The notes: a model not told the origin generated them from the letters alone. Shown: positions 26,292 to 36,315, counted from the first letter of the stretch. The stretch: DNA of 64,000 nucleotides from JAAYYY01 sp964579295 (GCA_964579295.1 CAZOGK010000017.1:1-64000); one strand, 5' to 3'. Program-made: numbers and translations.

Positions 26292-26350
26292 TTCGTTGGC
26301 TTGACCCCAGGCCCTGTTGGGTTAGTTCGTGGGGAATGTAAAGTAGAGAG

Positions 26351-27574
26351 ATGGATAATTTTACAAACGGTTCAACTGAAACGGCTGGCGAAGACAGCCA
26401 CGGCATGGAGTTCTTCCTCAGCGAAGAGCTTTCACTCGACCTACCGCGCGCCGGAGATATTCGCCGCGGCGAGGTCATCGAGCATCTGCGCAATGCCATC
26501 CTGGTGGACATTGGCGCGAAGTCGGAAGGCATTATCTCCGGCAGCGAGCTGGACACGCTCTCTCCCGAGGAGCGCGATGAGCTGGCCGTAGGCAACGAAG
26601 TGGCCGTCTACGTGGTCGACCCCGAAGACGAAGAAGGCAACATCGTCCTCTCCTACGCCCGCGCCGCCGAGGAAGAAGACTGGCGCCGCGCCCAGGAGTT
26701 AGCCGACACGGCCGATGTCTATCAGGGCAAGGTCGTCGGCTATAACAAGGGCGGCCTGCTCGTCGCCGTCGGCCGGCTGCGTGGCTTCATGCCCATCAGC
26801 CAGCTTGGACCGTCGCGCAACTTCAGCCGCGAGAAATCGTCGGCCAGCCAGTTGCAGCGCATTGTGGGCGAGATGATCAGCGCCAAAGTGATGGAAGTCG
26901 ATCGCAGCCGCAACCGCCTCATCCTCTCCGAGCGGGCCGCCACGCGCGAAAAGCGCGCCGCCCAACGCGAGAAGCTGTTTGAGGAGCTGGAAGCCGGCGT
27001 TGCGCGATCAGGACGCGTCGTAAACCTGACCGATTTCGGGGCCTTCGTCGACATCGGGGGAATAGAGGGACTGGTCCACATCTCCGAGATTAGCTGGAAA
27101 CGGGTCAACGACCCGCGTACCGTGCTGGAGATTGGGGACGAGGTAGATGTCTACGTTCTGGATGTCGACCGGGATCGGCAGCGGGTCGCGCTCAGCCTGA
27201 AACGGATGCAGACCGACCCCTGGACCATTGTCGACCAGCTGTATAGCGAAGGGCAGCTTGTCGAAGCAGCCGTGACGAAGCTGGCTCAGTTCGGCGCCTT
27301 CGCCCGGATTCAGGACGATTACGAGCTGGAAGGGCTCATTCACATCTCGGAGCTGTCCGAAGAGCATGTGGCCCACCCGCGCGAGGTCGTCCGGCCCGGC
27401 GAGACCCTGACGCTGCGCGTGATTCGCGTCGATCCCGAGCAGCGGCAGATTGGGCTGAGCCTGAAACAGGTCGCGTCGTCACGTTACATGGAGTTCGATA
27501 TCGCGCAGGCGCAGGAGGCGACCGGCAACGATTTCGACGTTGAGCCGTATAGTTTCGAGGACGAAGAAGAATAA
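26351..27574 (+). CDS. rpsA: S1 RNA-binding domain protein (ribosomal protein S1 type)
   Basis: The 407-residue acidic protein contains four S1 repeats, at about residues 37-105, 122-195, 213-285 and 300-372. Typical repeat cores are LVDIGAKSEGIIS, GKVVGYNKGGLLVAVGRLRGFMP, GRVVNLTDFGAFVDIGG and LVHISEISWKRV. Four-domain S1 proteins in this size range act in translation initiation in many non-proteobacteria. The gene sits 67 bases upstream of clpC in the same direction. The symbol is given by family type. Confidence 0.9.
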   Translation: MDNFTNGSTETAGEDSHGMEFFLSEELSLDLPRAGDIRRGEVIEHLRNAILVDIGAKSEGIISGSELDTLSPEERDELAVGNEVAVYVVDPEDEEGNIVLSYARAAEEEDWRRAQELADTADVYQGKVVGYNKGGLLVAVGRLRGFMPISQLGPSRNFSREKSSASQLQRIVGEMISAKVMEVDRSRNRLILSERAATREKRAAQREKLFEELEAGVARSGRVVNLTDFGAFVDIGGIEGLVHISEISWKRVNDPRTVLEIGDEVDVYVLDVDRDRQRVALSLKRMQTDPWTIVDQLYSEGQLVEAAVTKLAQFGAFARIQDDYELEGLIHISELSEEHVAHPREVVRPGETLTLRVIRVDPEQRQIGLSLKQVASSRYMEFDIAQAQEATGNDFDVEPYSFEDEEE

Positions 27575-27641
27575 ATAGCTCCAATCGCAGGTTGAGACGC
27601 TCGGGAGGGCGACCTACGACTATAGATACCGAGGTGATCCT

Positions 27642-30155
27642 GTGAATTCAAAGAATTGGGAACGCTTTACCCAACGGGCCCGCAAGGTGTTGAGCCTGGC
27701 CCAGGAGGAAGCGGAACGCCTGAATCATAATTATATCGGCAGCGAGCACATCCTCGTCGGTCTGCTGCTCGAAGATGGCGGCGTCGCCGGGCGCGTTCTG
27801 CGCGAGCTTGGCCTGGAAACCGCCCGCGTGCAGGCCATGGTGGAACGGCTCGCCGGCGGGGGCTCACGGACGCCGTTTAGCAAAGTAGAACTCTCCCCCA
27901 GCACCAAGCGGATTCTTGAGCTAGGTATAGACGAAGCGCGCCGCATGGGCCAGCACTACATCAGCACGGAGCATCTGCTGCTGGCGCTGGTGCGGCAAAA
28001 CGAAGGGCTGGCCATCGACGTGCTCCGTCGCTTTGGCGTCAGCGCCGACCAGATTCGCCGCGAGACGCGCCGCATGCTGCGTGACGCGCCGACCCCAACC
28101 GCCGAGGAGGGGGGCTCTTCCCGGCGCAGCAGCAGCGCGCGTAAGGAGAAAAGCAAAACGCCGTTGGTAGATCAACTCGCAACTGACCTGACAGCGTTGG
28201 CGGCGGAGGGCAAGCTGGACCCGGTCATCGGGCGCCAGACAGAAATCGAGCGCGTTATCCAGATTCTGGCGCGCCGCACCAAGAACAACCCTGCCCTCAT
28301 CGGCGAGCCGGGCGTGGGCAAGACGGCCATTGTCGAAGGGCTGGCCCAGCGCATCATCGAAGGCAAGGTGCCCGACGTGCTGCTCGAAAAGCGCGTCCTG
28401 CAGCTCGACGTGGGCAGCCTGGTCGCCGGCACCATGTACCGTGGCCAGTTCGAGGAGCGGCTCAAGCGCGTTATCGAAGAGCTGAAGCAGAGCGACTCGA
28501 TCCTCTTCATCGACGAAGTGCATATGCTCGTCGGCGCCGGCTCGGCCGGCAGCTCGGTGGACGCGGCCAACATCCTCAAGCCGGCCCTGGCGCGCGGCGA
28601 GCTGCAGACCATCGGCGCCACCACGCTGGACGAATACCGCCGCCACATCGAGAGCGACGCCGCCCTGGAGCGGCGCTTCCAGCCCATCCGTGTGGACGAA
28701 CCGACGCCGGACGAGACAATCAACATTCTGCACGGCATTAAGCGCGCCTACGAAGAGCATCACAAGCTGACCATCACCGAAGAGGCGATTAACGCCGCGG
28801 TGCAGCTTTCCACCCGCTACGTGACCGAGCGCTTCCTGCCAGACAAGGCCATCGACCTCATCGACGAGAGCGCGTCGCGCGTGCGCATGTACCGCGTGCC
28901 GCAGCCGGCCGACATCCGCGAGGCCTACGAGACGCTGCGCGAGCTGCGTGAAGAGCGCGAGCGGGCCATGGACGCCGGCCAGTTTGAGGAGGCCGACCGC
29001 AGCCGCCTGCGCGAAGAAGAGCTGCAGCGCCGCCTTGATCAGATGCGGGCCAGCCAGGAAGAAGGCGCAGCCCAGGTGACCGCCGAAGACATCGCCGAGG
29101 TGCTGGCGATGTGGACCGGTATTCCGGTCTACCAGTTCACCGAGGAAGAGTCGGCCCGCCTGCTGCGCATGGAAGAGGAGCTGCGCGATTACATTGTCGG
29201 CCAGAATGAGGCCATCACGGCCATCAGCAAGGCCATCCGCCGCGCGCGCGCCGGCCTCAAAGACCCGCGCCGCCCCATTGGCTCCTTCATCTTCCTCGGC
29301 CCCACCGGCGTCGGCAAGACCGAGCTGACCAAGGCGCTGGCCCGCTTCCTCTTTGGCAGCGAAGATGCGCTGGTGCAGCTGGACATGTCCGAGTTCATGG
29401 AGCGGCACAACGTGGCCCGCCTCATCGGCTCGCCGCCCGGCTACGTCGGCTACGAAGACGCCGGGCAGCTAACCGAGGCCATCCGCCGCCGCCCCTACTC
29501 CATCGTCGTCTTTGACGAGATTGAGAAGGCGCACCCGGAAGCCTTTAACCTGCTGCTGCAGATTATGGAAGAAGGCCATCTCTCGGACGCCAAGGGGCAC
29601 CAGGTGGACTTCCGCAACGCCATCATCATCATGACCTCGAACGTCGGCGCGTCCACCCTGGCGCGCGGCCCCAACCTCGGCTTTGCCTTCGAGGAAGCCG
29701 GCCCCGCACAGAGTGACCAGGAATATCAGGACATGCGCAAGAAGCTGATGGACGAGCTGAAGCGCCAGTTCCGCCCTGAGTTCATCAACCGGGTCGATAG
29801 CATCGTCGTCTTCCGCGAGCTGTCGCAGGAGGATATCTTCAACATCGTCGATATCGTGCTGGGGCAGGTCAACGAGCGGCTGGCCGAACACCAGCTCACC
29901 GTCTCGGCCACCGAGACGGCCAAGGGGTGGCTGGCTAAGGAAGGCTACAACCCCGAGTTTGGCGCGCGGCCCCTGCGCCGCGTCATCCAGACGCAGGTGG
30001 AAGATAAGCTTTCCGACGCCGTCCTCTCCGGCCGCTTCCGCGAAGGCGACCTGGTCATCATCGACATCGACGAGGAGAACGACCTGATCCTGCGTACGCC
30101 CACCGCCGAAGAAGGCGCGCGCGAGCAAGACGAAGAGGTCCTGCCAACTGTGTAA
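27642..30155 (+). CDS. clpC: ATP-dependent Clp protease ATPase subunit ClpC
   Basis: The 837-residue AAA+ unfoldase feeds proteins to ClpP. A double Clp N-terminal repeat (residues 1-145) leads to the first ATPase domain, with Walker A GEPGVGKT and Walker B ILFIDEVHML. A central UVR-like helix pair follows, with sequence around FEEADRSRLREEELQRRLD. The second ATPase domain has GPTGVGKTE and VVFDEIEKAHPE. The start codon is GTG after the ribosome-binding site GAGGTGA. The UVR segment marks it as ClpC and not ClpA or ClpB. A strong terminator follows. Confidence 0.97.
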   Translation: MNSKNWERFTQRARKVLSLAQEEAERLNHNYIGSEHILVGLLLEDGGVAGRVLRELGLETARVQAMVERLAGGGSRTPFSKVELSPSTKRILELGIDEARRMGQHYISTEHLLLALVRQNEGLAIDVLRRFGVSADQIRRETRRMLRDAPTPTAEEGGSSRRSSSARKEKSKTPLVDQLATDLTALAAEGKLDPVIGRQTEIERVIQILARRTKNNPALIGEPGVGKTAIVEGLAQRIIEGKVPDVLLEKRVLQLDVGSLVAGTMYRGQFEERLKRVIEELKQSDSILFIDEVHMLVGAGSAGSSVDAANILKPALARGELQTIGATTLDEYRRHIESDAALERRFQPIRVDEPTPDETINILHGIKRAYEEHHKLTITEEAINAAVQLSTRYVTERFLPDKAIDLIDESASRVRMYRVPQPADIREAYETLRELREERERAMDAGQFEEADRSRLREEELQRRLDQMRASQEEGAAQVTAEDIAEVLAMWTGIPVYQFTEEESARLLRMEEELRDYIVGQNEAITAISKAIRRARAGLKDPRRPIGSFIFLGPTGVGKTELTKALARFLFGSEDALVQLDMSEFMERHNVARLIGSPPGYVGYEDAGQLTEAIRRRPYSIVVFDEIEKAHPEAFNLLLQIMEEGHLSDAKGHQVDFRNAIIIMTSNVGASTLARGPNLGFAFEEAGPAQSDQEYQDMRKKLMDELKRQFRPEFINRVDSIVVFRELSQEDIFNIVDIVLGQVNERLAEHQLTVSATETAKGWLAKEGYNPEFGARPLRRVIQTQVEDKLSDAVLSGRFREGDLVIIDIDEENDLILRTPTAEEGAREQDEEVLPTV

Positions 30156-30187
30156 CGGCGCGTAGCGCCTGATGCCTGATGTGTGAA

Positions 30188-30219
30188 GGGCGCCGGCTGA
30201 ATCAGCCGGCGCCCTTTTT
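30188..30219 (+). terminator. clpC terminator
   Basis: A 13-base arm from GGGCGCC to GCTGA pairs with its complement and is followed by TTTTT. Confidence 0.92.
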
Positions 30220-30348
30220 CGTTGCCCAACCTGCCCCCGTTGGTAGGGGGGTTCTTGGCCCTTGCCGAAATACGAGGCACTCTGTACAGGAACTGTGCTT
30301 CGTAGTAATGCCCCGTTATTTGTTAACTTCCAACAAACGCGCCCACAA

Positions 30349-30380
30349 GACCTGACAGCTTTCCAAAAACCTGTCAGGTC
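30349..30380. repeat. palindromic repeat, GACCTGTCAGGTC type
   Basis: GACCTGACAG and CTGTCAGGTC arms enclose a 12-base loop between the convergent clpC and LysM lipoprotein genes, 8 bases from the lipoprotein stop. Confidence 0.78.
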
Positions 30381-30387
30381 TCACGCC

Positions 30388-30819
30388 TTACCGCGGAATC
30401 AGCAACAGCTGCCCCGCCCGCAGAGGCGCCCCTTCCTCCAGCCCATTGGCCGCTGCCAGCTCGGCCGGCTCCACGCCAAATGCCTCGGCTACCGCGGCCA
30501 GCGTGTCACCGGCCGCCACCACGTACACCTCCCCTTCGCTGGCCGACAGGCCGGGCGGGGCATTGGAATCGGGCGTGCGCGTCGCCAATATCGGCGGCGC
30601 CGTAGCGCGCGGCGCCGGCGTCCACGTCGGCGGCACGCCGCTATCGGCCGGCTCAGGCGTCACCCGCGGCGAGTCGGCCTCATCCTCGGCGGCGCTGGTG
30701 AGCGCGCCCAGGTCCGGCGGCGGCGCAACCGTGGGCAGCGGGCCGGCGTCGCCGCGCCGCGCGCAGCCCGTAACCGTCAGCCACAATAAGAGCAATGCGA
30801 TTGGGAGCCAGATTCGCAT
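30388..30819 (-). CDS. LysM domain lipoprotein
   Basis: The 143-residue protein begins with a lipoprotein signal (MRIWLPIALLLLWLTVTGC, lipid-modified Cys19). A Pro/Ala-rich linker of about 75 residues and one C-terminal LysM domain (YVVAAGDTLAAVAEAFGV to LRAGQLLLIP) follow. It should sit on the outer face of the membrane and bind peptidoglycan or another glycan. A possible -10 box (TACAAT on the minus strand, 30872-30867) lies about 50 bases upstream. Confidence 0.88.
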   Translation of the reverse strand: MRIWLPIALLLLWLTVTGCARRGDAGPLPTVAPPPDLGALTSAAEDEADSPRVTPEPADSGVPPTWTPAPRATAPPILATRTPDSNAPPGLSASEGEVYVVAAGDTLAAVAEAFGVEPAELAAANGLEEGAPLRAGQLLLIPR

Positions 30820-30982
30820 GATTGATCCTCCCGCATGAAACCAGTGCGACCAGATGATCTGATTTCATTGTAGCAGGTCGGGCGAGCGATTGGCAGACCC
30901 GGTTGTACTAGTGGCGCGCCAGAGTGCCAGCCCCACCGCCATCCCCCCACGAGCTGCTGACCGCTATCCACTGCCCACTCCC

Positions 30983-31951
30983 CTATAGGTAACGCGAAAA
31001 AGCCCGGTTCGCCAGATAAGTCAGCGGATCCTCCCGCGCCACCGGCCACAACCAGGAGCGGGCCGGCTGTACCCTGTCGTAACCGTAATCCTCCAGCACG
31101 AAGGGGAAGAAACGGCTGATGTAATGCGCCTCCAGAGCGGTCAGGTCGGCCCGCCACAGGTCGCGATTCTCCGCCGCAATGCCCGCAAACGGCAGGCCCC
31201 GGCTGCTGTTGCCGGCCCACGGCTCGCCTAGCGTCGTCGGCTGCAGCAGAGTACTGGAGAACGCCAGCCCGAGAAAGCCGGCCACGCGCCGCATCGTCTC
31301 CTCCGGCGCGGCCAGCAGCTCCTCATAGCGGATCACCTCGTAATCAGTCAGCGTGCGCCGGTTGCGGTAGAGCCAGTAATAGGAATTCTTGAGCGCCAGC
31401 AAGTGCCGGCCGAGCAGAGGGAAACGCCAGCGTTTTTCCTTGCGCCGCAGCGAGACCAGATTGGCATAGGGGTTACGCACAATGTGCAGGAACCTCGCGC
31501 CGGGAAACATCCGCTTCAGATCCTCGGCAAACTCCGCGTTTTCCACCGACTTCTCCACCACGCGCACATCGTCGCGCAGCCTGCTTCCCCACAGGCTGCG
31601 GTGGATGGCGCGCACATACAGCGCAATCGTCTCGGCGAAGGTCGCCGTCTCCTGGCTCAGCTCGCGGGCCAACGCCTCCATATCCAACCGGCCGACGAGT
31701 TGGGCGTCGGCGGTGGGGTCGAGATGGCTGTTGTAACGTTCGGCGACCTTGAAGAACTCGGCTTTGACTTCCTCCAGGCCGAGCTGCGGTGGCCGCGCGC
31801 GCCGCAAATGATAATCGACCCAGTAATGCGCCGCCTCGAAGAAGTGCGCTTCAAAGGGGACGACAAAGAGAGCCGGATGGCCGTCCAGCAGCGCCCGCAG
31901 CAGGCTGCTGCCCGATTTATGCGCGCCCAGGAGAAAAATTGGCTCCTTCAT
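30983..31951 (-). CDS. sulfotransferase family protein
   Basis: This 322-residue protein probably moves sulfate from PAPS to a glycan or lipid. The 5'-phosphosulfate-binding loop is LLGAHKSGSSLLRALLDGHP near residue 7, and the 3'-phosphate site is in FLHIVRNPYANLVSLRR. The ATG at 31951 is chosen because AAGGAGTGA precedes it and it follows the upstream glycosyltransferase stop by five bases. It is the last gene of a six-gene minus-strand run, so a sulfated polysaccharide or glycolipid is the likely product of the cluster. Confidence 0.9.
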   Translation of the reverse strand: MKEPIFLLGAHKSGSSLLRALLDGHPALFVVPFEAHFFEAAHYWVDYHLRRARPPQLGLEEVKAEFFKVAERYNSHLDPTADAQLVGRLDMEALARELSQETATFAETIALYVRAIHRSLWGSRLRDDVRVVEKSVENAEFAEDLKRMFPGARFLHIVRNPYANLVSLRRKEKRWRFPLLGRHLLALKNSYYWLYRNRRTLTDYEVIRYEELLAAPEETMRRVAGFLGLAFSSTLLQPTTLGEPWAGNSSRGLPFAGIAAENRDLWRADLTALEAHYISRFFPFVLEDYGYDRVQPARSWLWPVAREDPLTYLANRAFSRYL

Positions 31952-31956
31952 GCCTC

Positions 31957-33072
31957 TCACTCCTTTCGCGCCAGGCGGCGGTAACACGCCAGCGTGGCTG
32001 CCGCCGTCCGCTGCCAGGAAAAGCGCGCCGCCTGCTCCGGCCCGCGTCGCGCCAGCTCGGCGCGCAGCCCTTCATCACCCAGCAGCCGGCCCAGCGCCGC
32101 GCTCATCGCCTCCACGTCGCGCGGGTCAAAGAGCAGCGCCGCCGTGCCCGCCACTTCGCGCAGGCTCTCTATATCGCTACACGCAACCGGGACGCCGCTC
32201 GCCAGCGCCTCTACCACCGGCAGCCCAAATCCCTCATAGAGGCTGGGAAAGACAAAGAGCGTCGCCGCGCTATAGAGCGCTGGCAGCTCTGCCTCCGCCG
32301 CCGGCCCCAGCAGCCGCACCCGCTGCGCCAATCCCAGCCGCTCCACCAGCCGGCTCAGCGCGTCGCTGCGCCCATCCTGGGCGCCGGCAATCACCAGCGT
32401 TTCCCCCGCCGGCAGCCGCGCCCAGGCCGCCAGCAGCCGTTCCCGGTTCTTATGCGGCTTGTTGCTGCCCAGGTAGAGGCTGAAGCGCGGCGGCAGCCCG
32501 TAACGCTGGCGCAGGCGCGCCGCCACCGCCGCCGGCTGCGGCGCGAAAGCCGGGTCCGCCGCCAGCGGGATGGCCGTCGCCGGCCGCCCCGCCCGTGGGT
32601 AAAGGCGCTGCAGGTCGGCCCGTGTCGCCTCGGAGATGGTGATGATCTGCTGCGCCGCCCGCAGCGCCAGCCGCGTCGCCAGCCCCGCCAGTAATCGCGC
32701 CCGCGCCGAGACCGTCTCCGGTAAGAGCTGGGGGATGAAGTCGTATAGCGTCAGCACCGTGGGCGCGCCCGGCCGGTAGGGCATCAGATAATAGCTGCTG
32801 TGGTAGGCAGCCACACCGTGGGCGCGCAGCAGCCGCGGTACCGCCCACTGCTGCCTCGCGTCAAAGGGCGAGAGCGGCAGCGGCGCCCAGACCAGCCGCT
32901 CGTCCTCTGCCGGCAGCGCCCAGTCGCTCTCCTGGCGCGGGTCGTGCAGCAACAGTAGCCGTTCGTCCGGCCCCAGCAGCGGCAGCAGCGCCCGCGCCAG
33001 ATTGCGCACGTAGCGCCCGATGCCAGGGAAATGCGGCGTTGCCGTGCGCCCGTCGAGCGCGTAGCTGGTCAC
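31957..33072 (-). CDS. glycosyltransferase family 4 protein
   Basis: This 371-residue enzyme has a GT-B fold. It starts at GTG 33072, overlapping the previous stop as GTGA; the frame is open further up but only as a shadow of the neighbour. The N-terminal segment DGRTATPHFPGIGRYVRNLA and the donor-site segment FPSLYEGFGLPVVEALASG are typical of mannosyltransferase-like GT4 enzymes. YLGSNKPHKNRERLLAAW marks the interdomain region. Confidence 0.92.
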   Translation of the reverse strand: MTSYALDGRTATPHFPGIGRYVRNLARALLPLLGPDERLLLLHDPRQESDWALPAEDERLVWAPLPLSPFDARQQWAVPRLLRAHGVAAYHSSYYLMPYRPGAPTVLTLYDFIPQLLPETVSARARLLAGLATRLALRAAQQIITISEATRADLQRLYPRAGRPATAIPLAADPAFAPQPAAVAARLRQRYGLPPRFSLYLGSNKPHKNRERLLAAWARLPAGETLVIAGAQDGRSDALSRLVERLGLAQRVRLLGPAAEAELPALYSAATLFVFPSLYEGFGLPVVEALASGVPVACSDIESLREVAGTAALLFDPRDVEAMSAALGRLLGDEGLRAELARRGPEQAARFSWQRTAAATLACYRRLARKE

Positions 33073-33929
33073 CTCAGCCGGCCCTCGCGCTGCTGCTGCA
33101 GACTGCCCCAGACAAAGCCCAGCGCCGCCGCGTAGCTGGTGATGGCCTTCAACGGCCTGAAACCCGGCCGCCAGCGTGGGGCGGCGTAACTGAACGGCAG
33201 GAAGATATTGGGCAGCAGCACGGCCGACCGGAAGAGCAGGTAGCGCCACGGGTGGCGCTGCAGGCCGCGCGCCCGCGCCGGGTCGGCCGCCACCTCCTGG
33301 GCGTGTCCCACGCCATAAAGAAAATGCTTGCGCCAGAGCGCGGCCGGCGTGGCCGGCGCCGGGTGCCACGTCCAGGCGTTGGCGACCAGCAGCAGCCGGA
33401 AGCCGGCGCGCCGCGCGCGTACGAAGAACTCGGTATCCACGCCCCGCCGCAGCGTTGGGTGGAAACCGCCCAGCGCCTCGAAATCGGCGCGTCGCATCGC
33501 CGCGCACGTCGTCGTCAGCTCCGTGCTGTAATGGGGCGGGTCCGGGTTGCTCTCCAACGCCGCCCTGACTACCGCGTGCTCAATGCGCGGCACCTCGCGC
33601 GCGACCCAGCGCTGGAACCAGCTGCTGTCCGGCGGTATCAGCTTCGAAGCCCCGGCAATGTGTCTGGCGCTGCCGGCCAGCAGCGGCGCCGTTACCCGCT
33701 CCACCAGCTCCGCGTGGCCCGGCAGGGCGTCGTCGTCGATGAAAAAGAGGATCTCCCCGCGGCTGCGGGCCACGCCCTCGTTGCGCGCCCGGCCGTTGGG
33801 GCTCACCCCGACGACCACAACCACCTCGTCCGGCGCTCTCGTCTGCGCCGCCAGGGCCGCCTCCAGAGCCTCTACCCTCCCGTGGCGGCTGGGGATAATG
33901 GCGCTGATGGTCGTCGCCGGCGCTGTCAC
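33069..33929 (-). CDS. glycosyltransferase family 2 protein
   Basis: This 286-residue protein has a GT-A fold. It opens with SAIIPSRHGRVEALEAAL, and the metal-binding acidic motif is in ILFFIDDDALPG. The acceptor-side segment LGGFHPTLRRGVDTEFFVRAR follows, and a C-terminal hydrophobic stretch suggests membrane association. It overlaps both neighbours by four bases. Confidence 0.92.
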   Translation of the reverse strand: MTAPATTISAIIPSRHGRVEALEAALAAQTRAPDEVVVVVGVSPNGRARNEGVARSRGEILFFIDDDALPGHAELVERVTAPLLAGSARHIAGASKLIPPDSSWFQRWVAREVPRIEHAVVRAALESNPDPPHYSTELTTTCAAMRRADFEALGGFHPTLRRGVDTEFFVRARRAGFRLLLVANAWTWHPAPATPAALWRKHFLYGVGHAQEVAADPARARGLQRHPWRYLLFRSAVLLPNIFLPFSYAAPRWRPGFRPLKAITSYAAALGFVWGSLQQQREGRLR

Positions 33930-35128
33930 GGCGCCCCCCGCTCGGCCAGCTGCTGCAGCAGCCGCTCGAATTCGGCCACCATCCGCTCCTCGTCGAACTC
34001 CTGCAGCGCCCGTTTGCGCGCCGCGGCGCCCAGCGCTGCCCGCCGCGCCGGCTCCGCCAGCTGCGCCGCCGCGGCCCGCCCCAGCGCGCCCGCATCGCCC
34101 GTGGTCACCAGCAACCCGCTCTCGCCGGCCCGCACTGCCTCCGTCACACCGCCGGCGTCGCTGGCGACCACCGGCAGGCCGCAGGCCATCGCCTGCAGCA
34201 GGCTGAGCGGCAGCCCCTCATCACACAGCGTGGGCATGAGGAACAGGTCAGCCCCCTGGAAATAACGCGCCAGTTGCCCCGGCTCGACAAAGCCTGGGAA
34301 GTGCACGCGCGCGCCAACCCCGGCTCGCGCCGCTCGTTCGCGCAGCCAGGGCAGCGCCGAGCCATCCCCCAGAATGACCAGATGGGCTGCCTCGCCCAGC
34401 AGCCCCAGGCTGTCGATAGCCACCTGGTAGCCTTTGCTGCGCACCAGCCGGCCCGCGGCGACCAGCACTGCCGCGCCCGCGGGCAGCCCCAGCTCCTGGC
34501 GCAGCCAGCGCCGCTGCGTCTCATCCGGCTGCCAGAGAGCCGTATCCACGCCCGTGTGCACCACACTCAGCCGCCCGGCCGGGATCTTCATCGTGCGCCG
34601 GGCATCAGCCGCCACCTGCTCGCTGACGGCGACGAAATGGTCTATGAGCGCCACCGTCTGCCGCCAGCGTTGCCGCCCTCGCGCTGCTTGCAGCAGGAAG
34701 CGGAGCAGCAGCGCCAGGCCGCGCGCCGAGCGGGCGTTGCGCCAGCGCGTGCTCAGCTCGCTGGCCAGCGTGCCGTGCAGGACAAAGAGGTAGGGAATGC
34801 GCCCCGCCTGCCCGGCCGCGGCGCGAACGGCGGCCCGGCCGGCCGCACTCTGGCTCAGCAGCACGTCCACCGGGTCGCTCAGCTGCAGCGCCGCCAGCGC
34901 CCGCGCGCTTTCCCGCCGCCAGGCGGCGCTATAGCGGCCCGGCTTCGTGCCCGCCAGATAGAGCGTCTCGCCGTCGTGCGCACAGCCGGGGCAGCTGGTG
35001 GTGATGGTGGTCACTCGGTGCCCGCGCTGGCGCAGCCCGGCAACCAGCGTGCGGCTGTGAGCCTCCATGCCGCCATGTGTCCCGTGCTCCCACACGATGC
35101 GCGTCATGTGAGCAATGTGCATCGTCAT
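33926..35128 (-). CDS. glycosyltransferase family 4 protein
   Basis: This 400-residue GT-B enzyme opens with a glycine-rich acceptor loop (WEHGTHGGMEAHSRTLVAG). It continues through VVHTGVDTALWQP and AAGRLVRSKGYQVAIDSL and ends with the donor site LMPTLCDEGLPLSLLQAMACG. A Cys-containing segment TTSCPGCAHDG near residue 45 is unusual for the family. It overlaps the GT2 gene by ATGA. Confidence 0.93.
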   Translation of the reverse strand: MTMHIAHMTRIVWEHGTHGGMEAHSRTLVAGLRQRGHRVTTITTSCPGCAHDGETLYLAGTKPGRYSAAWRRESARALAALQLSDPVDVLLSQSAAGRAAVRAAAGQAGRIPYLFVLHGTLASELSTRWRNARSARGLALLLRFLLQAARGRQRWRQTVALIDHFVAVSEQVAADARRTMKIPAGRLSVVHTGVDTALWQPDETQRRWLRQELGLPAGAAVLVAAGRLVRSKGYQVAIDSLGLLGEAAHLVILGDGSALPWLRERAARAGVGARVHFPGFVEPGQLARYFQGADLFLMPTLCDEGLPLSLLQAMACGLPVVASDAGGVTEAVRAGESGLLVTTGDAGALGRAAAAQLAEPARRAALGAAARKRALQEFDEERMVAEFERLLQQLAERGAP

Positions 35129-35130
35129 CC

Positions 35131-36315
35131 TCAGTCCGCGCCAGCCATCAGCTCATCATAGAGCCGCCGGAAGCGCTGGCCCTGCTGCTGCAACGTAAAG
35201 CTCTGCTGGACGTGCACCTGCCCCTGCGCCGCCAGCCGCGCCGCCAGCTCCGGGTTGTCCAGCAGCCTGCTGATGGCGGCGGCCAGCGCCTGCGGGTCGT
35301 CCCGCGCCACCAGCAAGCCATGAACGCCATCTTCAATGATTTCCGGCACGCCGCCGACGCGCGTCGCCACCACCGGCCGGCCGGCAGCCATCGCCTCCAG
35401 CAAGACAATGCCAAACGCTTCGTGCCGGCTGGCCAGCACGAAGAGCCGGCAGCCGGCCAGCAGCGCCGGCACGGCTTCCGGCTCCACCCGCCCACGGAAC
35501 TGCACCCGCCGCCGCAGCCCCAGGCTGCCGGCCAGCCGCTCCAGCCCGGCCCGCTGCGGGCCGTCCCCGGCGATGACCACGTCTATCTCGGCATGGCGCG
35601 CCGGCAGGGTCGCTACGGCCTGCAGCGCCACATCCATCCCTTTCTTGGGCGCGAGTCGCGCCAGTGACAGCAGATAGCCATTCGCGGGAGGCGCCGCTAC
35701 CGGTGCAAACTGCTCGCTGCTGACGCCGTTGGCCACCACGCGCCCCTCCGTGGCGCCCGCTGCCTGCAGCAGCGCCGCCGAACAGCCGGTCACCAGCGCC
35801 GCCCGGCGCAGCACCGCCCGCAGCAGCCAGCGGTAGACCGGCCGCTCATACGGCAGCCGCTCGACGTCGTCGCCGTGGAGGCTGGCGATGAGGGGCAGCG
35901 GCAGCAGCGCCGACAGCAGCAGTGCGTAGGCTGCGGCGTTGTCCACAAAGTGCAGGTGCAGCAGCTCGGGCGGCCGGCGCCGCACCAACAGCAGCAGGTA
36001 GAGCAGCGTCGCCGGGGCCAGCAACGGAAAGAGCAGCGTGGAGCGCCAGCCGGCGCCGGGAACGCCCAGATAAAGGCGGTGGACTTCGACGCCGCTCTCC
36101 TCCCGCTCGCGGCCCCAGCGCCCGGCGCCGGCGCGGCTGGTAATCACCGTCACCGTATCGCCGCGCGCCGCCAGGTAGCGCGCCAGGTGGCTGACCACCT
36201 GCTCTACGCCGCCTACCTGCGGCGGATAGTTGGCGCTGACGAGCCAGATGCGGCGCGTCGCGGCGCCCGCCGGCTCAGCTATGGGCGGCGAGGAAGCCGT
36301 GAAAGACCGCGCCAA
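35131..36315 (-). CDS. glycosyltransferase family 4 protein
   Basis: The enzyme is about 394 residues, with family landmarks WLVSANYPPQVGGVEQVVSH, SLARLAPKKGMDVALQA and the donor motif ASRHEAFGIVLLEAMAAG. The start is uncertain because there is no ATG. TTG codons at 36315 and 36360 are both in frame, and the first gives the shorter overlap with the upstream hydrolase gene (41 bases). Conserved sequence begins at about residue 22 of this choice. Confidence 0.88.
   Translation of the reverse strand: MARSFTASSPPIAEPAGAATRRIWLVSANYPPQVGGVEQVVSHLARYLAARGDTVTVITSRAGAGRWGREREESGVEVHRLYLGVPGAGWRSTLLFPLLAPATLLYLLLLVRRRPPELLHLHFVDNAAAYALLLSALLPLPLIASLHGDDVERLPYERPVYRWLLRAVLRRAALVTGCSAALLQAAGATEGRVVANGVSSEQFAPVAAPPANGYLLSLARLAPKKGMDVALQAVATLPARHAEIDVVIAGDGPQRAGLERLAGSLGLRRRVQFRGRVEPEAVPALLAGCRLFVLASRHEAFGIVLLEAMAAGRPVVATRVGGVPEIIEDGVHGLLVARDDPQALAAAISRLLDNPELAARLAAQGQVHVQQSFTLQQQGQRFRRLYDELMAGAD

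Larger units (their letters stand above)
25986..26350. other. 365-base divergent intergenic region
   Basis: It holds a minus-strand promoter at its left end and a plus-strand promoter at its right end. I see no convincing gene, repeat or RNA in the middle (26061-26263). Its composition is less GC-rich than the flanking genes. Confidence 0.7.
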